Shown here: piece after piece, positions 58,294 through 64,000 of the stretch
How the letters are laid out: every line of letters begins with the position of its first letter
Position numbering within the stretch: the stretch's first letter is position 1
Origin: Streptomyces sp. A2-16
GTDB taxonomy: Bacteria; Actinomycetota; Actinomycetes; Streptomycetales; Streptomycetaceae
Length of the DNA: 64,000 nucleotides
NCBI RefSeq assembly: GCF_018128905.1
Contig: NZ_CP063808.1
Coordinates: 5,580,001-5,644,000, forward strand
Direction of reading: 5' to 3'
Position numbers and translations under genes: made by a program
The notes under the pieces: model-generated
Told to the model about the DNA's origin: nothing
The model's database searches: none
Seen by the model: only the letters and a program-made list of their open reading frames with translations

Positions 58294-59190
58294 GTGACGG
58301 AGACCCGCTTGTCCCTCGACATCATCGCGCTCGCCGATCCCCGGCCCACCGCCTCCAGTCGCCGACTGGCCTGGCTGGCCTCCGGGGACGACGGTGCCCC
58401 GCTCGGGTCCGCCTTCCTGCGGCTGTTCACCAGGGCGGGGCAGGAGCACCTGGCCGAGCTGGAGCTCGCGGTGCACGGCGCCGAGCGGCGGCGGGGCGTC
58501 GGAACCCGGCTGCTGGAGGCCGCCGTGGACGCGGCGAAGGCGGAGCGGCGCCGGTCTGTGATCGCCCAGGCCGTACAGGACTCCCCCGCCGACGGATTCC
58601 TGGCCGCACGCGGATTCCGACGGGTCCTCGCACTCGCCTACGCCCGGCTCGCGCTGGCCGACGTCGATCGCGCCGAGGTCGACGCCCTGGTCGAACTGCC
58701 CCACCCCGGCTACCGGTTGACGGAGTGGGACGGCACCGTGCCGGACGCGCTGGCGCAGTCGTTCGCCTACTCGCGGCGGGCGATGGACGACATGCCGATG
58801 GAGGGCACGGACTTCGGCAGGGTCGTCTGGGACGTGGAGCGTGTGGTCGCGGCCGCGGAGGCGGTCGCGCGACGCGGCGAACTGCTGCACACCGTCGCCG
58901 TCGTGGACACGACGAACGGCAGCGTGGTCGGGTTCTCCGAACTGGTCGTGCCCGGGGACGGATCGGGCGACGGACAGCACTACGGCACCGCCGTGCTCCC
59001 CGAGCACCGCGGGCGTGGCCTCGCCCGCTGGATGAAGGCGGCCGCCGTCCGCCACGCCCTCGAACGGCACCCGGAACTGGCCGGGTTGTGCACCGACACC
59101 GCGGAGAGCAACGCCCCGATGCTCGCCGTCAACGACGCCCTCGGCTACCGGCCGACCCACAAGGCCGTGGAGTACCAGCTCGACCTGTGA
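58294..59190 (+). CDS. Tandem GNAT-domain N-acetyltransferase
   Basis: 298 aa. Two GNAT folds: the first (LSLDIIALADPRPTASSRRLAWLAS, LELAVHGAERRRGVGTRLLEAAVDAA, GFRRVLALAYARLAL) and the second (VVGFSELVVPG, TAVLPEHRGRGLARWMKAAAVRHALERHPELAGLCTDTAESNAPMLAVNDALGYRPTHKAVEYQL). Mycothiol synthase-like architecture, but the key contacts cannot be judged. The GTG at 58294 is preferred for lack of a nearer ATG; the start is uncertain. It abuts the epimerase stop. Confidence 0.82.
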   Translation: MTETRLSLDIIALADPRPTASSRRLAWLASGDDGAPLGSAFLRLFTRAGQEHLAELELAVHGAERRRGVGTRLLEAAVDAAKAERRRSVIAQAVQDSPADGFLAARGFRRVLALAYARLALADVDRAEVDALVELPHPGYRLTEWDGTVPDALAQSFAYSRRAMDDMPMEGTDFGRVVWDVERVVAAAEAVARRGELLHTVAVVDTTNGSVVGFSELVVPGDGSGDGQHYGTAVLPEHRGRGLARWMKAAAVRHALERHPELAGLCTDTAESNAPMLAVNDALGYRPTHKAVEYQLDL

Positions 59191-60117
59191 TCACCGGGTC
59201 GCGGCCCGAAGCGCGGCCAGGCCGTCGCGGCTGGAGGGGTAGGCGGGCGTCCAGCCCAGTTCCCGCTCGGCCTTGGCGGCCGACACCCTCATCGTCGCCC
59301 GGAACATGGTGTGCGCGTACGACAACGGCCTGGTCGCCCAGAGCGGTACCGTCATCGGCTTCGGCAGCGCGAACTCCTCGGCCACGCACAGCAGATGGCC
59401 TCGGAAGCCCATCGGTGTGCGGTCCACGACGTTGTACGCCTGCCCCGGGCGCCCGTGCTCGACGGCGGCGGCCACCGCACGGCCCGCGTCGCTCAGTTCG
59501 ACCCACGGCAGGACCCGGTCACGGTCGGCGGGGACGGGCAGTTGCCGCTTCCGCAGCAGCTCCACGATGGTCTCGGTGCCGCCGGCGCCGTAGAAGGCAC
59601 CGAAGCGGAGTGCGATCCCCTCCAACCCGGGTGTACCGAAGGTGAGTTGCTCCTTGGTGCGCATACCGGCGAGGTGCCGTTCCAGCTCCGCGCCGGCGCC
59701 GCGGGGGCCGTATTCGTCGTCCTCGGTGATCAGATGGTCGCCGAAGTTGCCGTAGCCGTATCCGAAGACCATCGACTCGGCGACGAAACGGCGGGCTCCG
59801 GTGAGCTGTGCCGCCTCGATCAGGTGGGCGGTGCCCTCGATGCGCAGGGCGTCGGTGGCGTGCATGTCGCGGTGGCGCATGGGCGGCTTGCGCAGGGCCG
59901 TCGCCGCGTGCACGACGGTGTCGAAGTGCTGTCCGTCCACGGCGCGCAGCAGGGCGTCGCGGTCCATGAGGTCGGCCCGGACGCCGTTGCCCTCGCTCCG
60001 GCCGAGCCCGGTGACCTTGTGGCCCGCGTCGGTCAGGGCCTTGGCGATGTGGCGGCCGAGGACGCCGCTCGCACCGGCGAGGAGGATGCTCTGGCTCTGG
60101 CTCTGGTTCGTCGTCAT
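59191..60117 (-). CDS. NAD-dependent epimerase/dehydratase family protein
   Basis: 308 aa. ILLAGASGVLGRHIAKALTDAGHKVTGLGR (Rossmann loop), VVHAATALRKPP, YGYGNFG (probable Tyr of YxxxK replaced region), ALRFGAFYGAGGTETIVELLRK, WVELSDAGRAVAAAVEHG and the C-terminal ELGWTPAYPSSRDGLAAL, the extended SDR pattern. Similar genes act on sugar nucleotides or hydroxy-steroid-like substrates. It begins with a Gln/Ser repeat (NQSQSQS). Confidence 0.85.
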   Translation of the reverse strand: MTTNQSQSQSILLAGASGVLGRHIAKALTDAGHKVTGLGRSEGNGVRADLMDRDALLRAVDGQHFDTVVHAATALRKPPMRHRDMHATDALRIEGTAHLIEAAQLTGARRFVAESMVFGYGYGNFGDHLITEDDEYGPRGAGAELERHLAGMRTKEQLTFGTPGLEGIALRFGAFYGAGGTETIVELLRKRQLPVPADRDRVLPWVELSDAGRAVAAAVEHGRPGQAYNVVDRTPMGFRGHLLCVAEEFALPKPMTVPLWATRPLSYAHTMFRATMRVSAAKAERELGWTPAYPSSRDGLAALRAATR

Positions 60118-60191
60118 GCCGGTGTGACGGACGGGCTGGGCCCGGATGTGACATCCCGGCCGCGAGAACTTTCTCAGGGCCGCGCCTGGTG

Positions 60192-60974
60192 TCAGAGCCG
60201 AGGCCGGTACACGTGCGGCTGTGTGGTCGTCAGCGGCTCGAATCCGAGGCGTTCCAGGATGGGGCGGCTCGTGTGCAGGGCGTCGACCTGGAGATAGCGG
60301 TATCCGCGGGCCAGGGCCGCACGGGCGCGGTGGGCGACCAGGGCGCGGTAGATGCCGCGGCCGCGCCAGCCCTCGACGGTGCCTCCGCCCCACAGCCCGG
60401 CGAAGCGGGTGCCGGGGACGAGCTCCATGCGGGCCGCGCTGACCGGCACGTCCCCGGCGAGCGCGACGACGGCGACCACGGTCTCGGGGTCGTCCCGCAG
60501 CCGGGCGCGCAGCTGGTGCCGCAGGCGGGAGCTGTCAGTGCCGAAGGCCTTCTCGTGCACGTCCGCCACGAGGTCGACGCCCTCCTGGTCGGTGACCGGG
60601 AGGAAGCGGATCCCCTCGGGCGCCTCGACGTCGAGGGTGAGGTCGGCGACCTCGGCGATCATCAGCGTCTCCTCGGGCTCGGGGGTGAACCCGGCCGTTC
60701 TGAGCCGCCGGCCGAGGTCGATGGGCAGGTCGTGGCCGTACAGCTTCCACTCGAACTCGCGGCCGAGCCCGGTGTAGTACGCGATCTGCCCGGCGATCGC
60801 CTCGTCGGCGGTCGATTCGTCCAGGTCGGACCAGACGACGCCGTTCCAGCCGTGCTCGGCGGCGACCTGGCGGACCACCCCGCCGACCCGCTCCACCTGT
60901 GCGCCGGGACCGTCCGGCTGTGCGCCTTCGCGCACGTCCCGGTCGTAGAGGGCGAGTACCGCAACATGATCCAT
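60192..60974 (-). CDS. GNAT-family N-acetyltransferase
   Basis: 260 aa. MDHVAVLALYDRDVREGA at the start; the acetyl-CoA-binding fold is in the second half (VVALAGDVPVSAARMELVPGTRFAGLWGGGTVEGWRGRGIYRALVAHRARAALARGYRYLQVDALHTSRPILERLGFEPL). The N-terminal ~100 residues (FEWKLYGHDLPIDLGRRLRTAGF) are the extra domain seen in this actinobacterial subgroup. Substrate unknown. Confidence 0.87.
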   Translation of the reverse strand: MDHVAVLALYDRDVREGAQPDGPGAQVERVGGVVRQVAAEHGWNGVVWSDLDESTADEAIAGQIAYYTGLGREFEWKLYGHDLPIDLGRRLRTAGFTPEPEETLMIAEVADLTLDVEAPEGIRFLPVTDQEGVDLVADVHEKAFGTDSSRLRHQLRARLRDDPETVVAVVALAGDVPVSAARMELVPGTRFAGLWGGGTVEGWRGRGIYRALVAHRARAALARGYRYLQVDALHTSRPILERLGFEPLTTTQPHVYRPRL

Positions 60975-61142
60975 GTGCTCACTTCATCACCCGCACGCCG
61001 TGGCGGCAATGCCGTTTACGGCCGCCGGCCGCAGCGCGCGCGGACCACGAGCCCTGTCGCGCCGGAGGGCCCGGCGCCTGAGCGACGTGTTCTCGGCGAC
61101 GCGGCGCCGACCTTAGGCTCGTGGTGAGGAGGGCCGTACTCC

Positions 61143-61622
61143 ATGGTCGTGAAGGACACCGAACTGCCGTATCTGCGCCGCTGCGTCGAGCTGGCGGCCG
61201 AGGCGCTGGAGGCCGGGGACGAACCGTTCGGGTCGGTCCTGGTCGGCGCCGGGGGCGAGATCCTCGCCGAGGACCACAACCGCGTGGCCTCGGGCGACCG
61301 CACCCGGCACCCCGAGTTCGAACTGGCCCGCTGGGCGGCGGCGCACCTGACGCCCGGGGAACGGGCCGCCGCCACCGTGTACACCTCGGGCGAGCACTGC
61401 CCGATGTGCGCGGCCGCGCACGCCTGGGTGGGCCTGGGGCGCATCGTGTACGTCGCCTCGTCCGAGCAACTGGCCGAGTGGCTGGACCGGTTGGGCGTGC
61501 CGGCGCCGCCGGTGCGGACCCTGCCGGTCAACGAGATCGCCCCGGGCGTGGTCGTGGAGGGCCCGGTGCCGGAGCTCACGGAGCGTGTACGGCGGTTGCA
61601 CGTTAGGTTCCACCAGGGCTGA
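61143..61622 (+). CDS. Nucleoside/guanine deaminase-like protein (CMP/dCMP deaminase fold)
   Basis: 159 aa. Zinc ligands His56, Cys86 and Cys89 and proton shuttle Glu58: RHPEFELARWA and TSGEHCPMCAAAHAW. The proton-shuttle motif is HPE where most members have HAE. The LGRIVYVASSEQLAEWL region fits the guanine-deaminase/tRNA adenosine-deaminase-like group (COG0590). It likely deaminates a base or nucleoside. The start ATG at 61143 lies 2 nt after a TAC-CATG context without a clear Shine-Dalgarno sequence. Confidence 0.85.
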   Translation: MVVKDTELPYLRRCVELAAEALEAGDEPFGSVLVGAGGEILAEDHNRVASGDRTRHPEFELARWAAAHLTPGERAAATVYTSGEHCPMCAAAHAWVGLGRIVYVASSEQLAEWLDRLGVPAPPVRTLPVNEIAPGVVVEGPVPELTERVRRLHVRFHQG

Positions 61623-61738
61623 TCCACGATCTCCCGGGATGCAGCCCCGCACTCCCGGTGCCTACGATCGAAAAGGACCCCGGACCAGGTGGACGGCCCG
61701 GTCTCCTCCAAGCGGTCAGTGGGGGGAGGCGCTCGCCC

Positions 61739-64000
61739 ATGCAGTCGGCACGACGGGCGATGGCCGCCCACCTGACGCTGGTCGCCGTCGCCACGCTCGT
61801 CTACATGACGGTCCCCGCCGCCCGCACAGCGCTGTGGGCGCTGATCGGGCTCGCCGGCGCCGGCGCGGTGCTCGTCGGCGTACGACTGCACCGGCCCGCC
61901 CACCGGTGGCCCTGGTGGGCTCTGGCGGCGGGGTTGCTGACCTTCATCACGGGCGACACGTACTACAACGCCATGGAGGAGTACTTCCACGCCTCCAACC
62001 CCTTCCCCTCCCCCGCAGACGCCTGCTACCTGGTCACCTACCCGCTCTTCGCGGCCGGTTTGTACGGCCTCATCCGCTACCGCTCGCCGGGCCACGACCT
62101 GCCCAGCCTGCTCGACGCCCTCATCTTCACCGCGGGGCTCGCCCTGCCCGTGTGGGTGTACCTGGTGCAGCCGCTCGCCGAGGTCGAGGGCCTGACCTGG
62201 CAGCAGCGGGCCATCAGCATCGCCTACCCCCTCGGTGACGTGCTGGTCCTGGCCCTGCTGGCCCGCCTGCTCACTCCGAGCCCGGTCGGCGGGCACAACC
62301 GCTCGGTGCAACTCCTGGTCGTCGGTACGCTCACGCTGCTCGGCTTCGACATCGCGTACGGCATCCTCCAGCTGAACTCCCTGTGGCAGGCCGGCACCCT
62401 GCTGGACTCCGGATGGATCGTCTTCTACACGGCCTGGGGCCTGGCCGCCCTGCACCCCTCGATGACGGCGCTCACCGCCGCCGCGCCGCAGAAGCAGTCC
62501 CCGCTCCCGCCACCCCACCGGTTGGCGATGCTGGCGGCGGTCACCTTCATCGCCCCGGGGATCCTGCTGTACGAGTCGGTCACCCACAGCGCCCACCACA
62601 CGGGCGTCATCGCCGCCTTCTCGGCCGTGCTGTTCCTGCTGGTCATCCTGCGGCTGGCGGGCATGGTCGTGGCCCACCGGGGAGCCATGGCCCGCGAGCT
62701 GGCCCTGCGCCGGGCGGCCGGGTCCCTGGTGGCGGCGGTGCGGCAGCAGGAGGTCGTGCGGTCCTGCGAGGCGGCCGTCGAGATGCTCCTGGGGCCGACG
62801 GTCCGCCACCGGACCCTGCTGCTGTCGGCCGAGCAGGCCGCGCCCCTGCTCCCCCGCCAGGCCCGCCAGGTGCCCCCCGCCGACCTCGGGCCGGACATCG
62901 CCGCCCTGATGGGGAATCTGCCCGCTGTGCTGGTGTGCCCCATGACGCAGCCCGACCGGCCTCCCACCGAGGACCCCGGCGTCCTGCTGGTCGCCGGCCC
63001 CCAGCGGCCGCTCACCGAGACGCGGGCCTCCCTGGAGATCCTCGCCTCCCACGCGGGGCTCGCCATGGAGCGCGTCATGCTGCGCCAGGAGGTGATCCGC
63101 CGGGAGAGCGAGGCCTACTTCCGCACCCTGGTGCGCAACACCTCCGACGTCATCCTGATCGTCGAGGACGACGACACGATCCGGTACGCCAGCCCCTCCG
63201 CCGCCGCCGTGTTCGGTACCGCCGACCTCCTCGGCACGTCGCTGCCGGACCTGCTGGACCCCCGGGACCGGAACCGGGCGACCCGTGAACTGGCCGCCGT
63301 GCGCGAGCACGGGCCGCGTGTCTCCCACGACCACTGGTGGGTGCGGCACCGGTCGGGCCGGGTGGAGGTGGAGGTGCGGTGCAGCGACTTCCGGGACGAG
63401 CGGACCGTGGCCGGTCTCGTGGTCACCCTGCGCGACGTGACCGAGCAGCGCAGGCTGGAGCACGAGCTGACGCAGCGGGCCTTCCACGACTCGCTGACCG
63501 GCCTGCCCAACCGGACGCTGCTCCTGGAGCGCATCGAACGCGCCCTGCTGCGTGGCCGCCGCGAGTCGTCCCTGACCTGTCTGCTCTTCATCGACCTGGA
63601 CGACTTCAAGCAGGTCAACGACACCATGGGGCACTCGGCGGGCGATCACCTCCTGATAGACGTCGGCAACCGGCTGACCCGGACCCTCAGGCGCACCGAC
63701 ACCGCGGCCCGGCTCGGCGGCGACGAGTTCGCCGTACTGATGGAGGACGCGAGGGAGCCGCTCGACGCCGAGCTGCTGGCGGCGCAGGTGGTGCAGACGC
63801 TGACCCGGCCGTTCGTGCTCGGCGACGAGTCGGTCACCGTCTCGGCCAGCGTGGGCGTGGCCACCGCCCGCGACAGCATCGACGCGGAGGAACTGCTCGG
63901 GCACGCCGACCTCGCGCTGTACGCGGCCAAGGCGGCGGGCAAACGGCAGTGGCGGCGCTTCCGTCCGCTGCTGCGCGCCCGCATGGTCGAGCGGCACGAT
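61739..64000 (+). CDS. Membrane PAS-GGDEF diguanylate cyclase (3' end outside window)
   Basis: 754 codons in the window with no stop. About eight to ten hydrophobic helices (residues ~8-295) come first, then a GAF-like segment (~310-450), a PAS domain (~455-575: EAYFRTLVRNTSDVILIVEDDDTIRYASPSAAAVFG, VVTLRDVTEQRRLE) and a GGDEF domain (~590-745: HDSLTGLPNRTLLLERIE, ARLGGDEFAVLMED) with an I-site RRTD five residues before GGDEF. It would synthesise c-di-GMP. An EAL domain may follow beyond the edge, as in RmdA/CdgC-type Streptomyces proteins. ATG at 61739 follows GGGAGG. Confidence 0.9.
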   Translation, partial: MQSARRAMAAHLTLVAVATLVYMTVPAARTALWALIGLAGAGAVLVGVRLHRPAHRWPWWALAAGLLTFITGDTYYNAMEEYFHASNPFPSPADACYLVTYPLFAAGLYGLIRYRSPGHDLPSLLDALIFTAGLALPVWVYLVQPLAEVEGLTWQQRAISIAYPLGDVLVLALLARLLTPSPVGGHNRSVQLLVVGTLTLLGFDIAYGILQLNSLWQAGTLLDSGWIVFYTAWGLAALHPSMTALTAAAPQKQSPLPPPHRLAMLAAVTFIAPGILLYESVTHSAHHTGVIAAFSAVLFLLVILRLAGMVVAHRGAMARELALRRAAGSLVAAVRQQEVVRSCEAAVEMLLGPTVRHRTLLLSAEQAAPLLPRQARQVPPADLGPDIAALMGNLPAVLVCPMTQPDRPPTEDPGVLLVAGPQRPLTETRASLEILASHAGLAMERVMLRQEVIRRESEAYFRTLVRNTSDVILIVEDDDTIRYASPSAAAVFGTADLLGTSLPDLLDPRDRNRATRELAAVREHGPRVSHDHWWVRHRSGRVEVEVRCSDFRDERTVAGLVVTLRDVTEQRRLEHELTQRAFHDSLTGLPNRTLLLERIERALLRGRRESSLTCLLFIDLDDFKQVNDTMGHSAGDHLLIDVGNRLTRTLRRTDTAARLGGDEFAVLMEDAREPLDAELLAAQVVQTLTRPFVLGDESVTVSASVGVATARDSIDAEELLGHADLALYAAKAAGKRQWRRFRPLLRARMVERHD

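Noticed and set aside
57415..59160. A 581-aa minus-strand frame opposite the GlsB and GNAT genes
   Set aside because: Its middle is a low-complexity RRGTRT-type repeat from the GC-rich tract and the rest is the reverse of real genes; no start or domain.

Overview
The window is very GC-rich, with coding regions strongly biased to G/C at third codon positions, and it carries families typical of Streptomyces: ClpP3/ClpP4/PopR, a SigB/F-type sigma factor with an RsbW-like partner, streptophobe, DUF6777 and SPW proteins, F420-type PPOX proteins, and many genes whose start codon lies 6-8 nt after a TANNNT -10 box. It is most likely Streptomyces chromosome, of an accessory, arm-like character. No tRNA, rRNA, insertion sequence, CRISPR array or prophage was seen. 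Both window ends cut genes: a hybrid histidine kinase on the left and a membrane PAS-GGDEF protein on the right.

Layout. 1-3.6 kb: end of a hybrid kinase, an SGNH lipoprotein, a VOC protein and an epoxide hydrolase. 3.6-5.5 kb: clpP3-clpP4 with popR downstream on the other strand and PopR-like boxes. 5.5-8.0 kb: a methyltransferase, a SigB-family sigma factor behind two sigma-B-type promoter matches, and a convergent RsbW-like kinase. 8.1-15.1 kb: a secreted DUF6777 protein, a streptophobe membrane protein, a SnoaL-like protein, and a three-gene operon of FHA-FHA-ABC exporter, small SH3-like protein and Ser/Thr kinase. 15.2-23.6 kb: small stress-type and metabolic genes, including a Tat-exported carotenoid oxygenase with a TTA codon and an adenosine deaminase. 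23.6-30.0 kb: a catabolic locus with an MHS-family transporter, zinc dehydrogenase, QuiC-type 3-dehydroshikimate dehydratase, aldo/keto reductase and IclR regulator. A 13-bp operator-like motif occurs at all three of its promoters. 30.1-37.6 kb: PPOX, a beta-hydroxyacid-dehydrogenase-like protein, a TetR/DUF1772 pair, an aldehyde dehydrogenase, an ECF42-type sigma factor with its YCII partner, and an acyl-CoA dehydrogenase homologue.

37.6-45.1 kb: an organosulfur operon (SfnG-like and SsuD-like monooxygenases, two DszC/SfnB-like flavoproteins, an SsuE-like FMN reductase, an alpha/beta hydrolase). It is preceded by an unlisted 27-codon leader ORF ending near a Cys-Cys pair and transcribed from a leaderless-type promoter, with a divergent LysR gene. 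This fits cysteine-responsive attenuation of a sulfur-scavenging operon. 45.1-48.0 kb: MarR/MMPL exporter. 48.1-53.1 kb: an SDR-DUF2867 protein, a photolyase, a B12-binding MerR (LitR-like) regulator and a divergent ECF sigma factor, which together resemble a light-response module. 53.4-61.6 kb: SPW protein, APH-like kinase, several GNATs, a secreted beta-sandwich protein, a GlsB-type membrane protein, an epimerase and a deaminase. 61.7 kb to the end: the partial diguanylate cyclase.

The most rewarding signals are regulatory: the cysteine leader peptide, the three-site IclR-type motif, the PopR-like boxes with a ClpP4 lacking the catalytic histidine, and the paired sigma-B promoters. Several intergenic tracts of degenerate 18-, 20- and 40-bp tandem repeats are unexplained. 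Functions are assigned by reading translated sequence only; no database search was possible.
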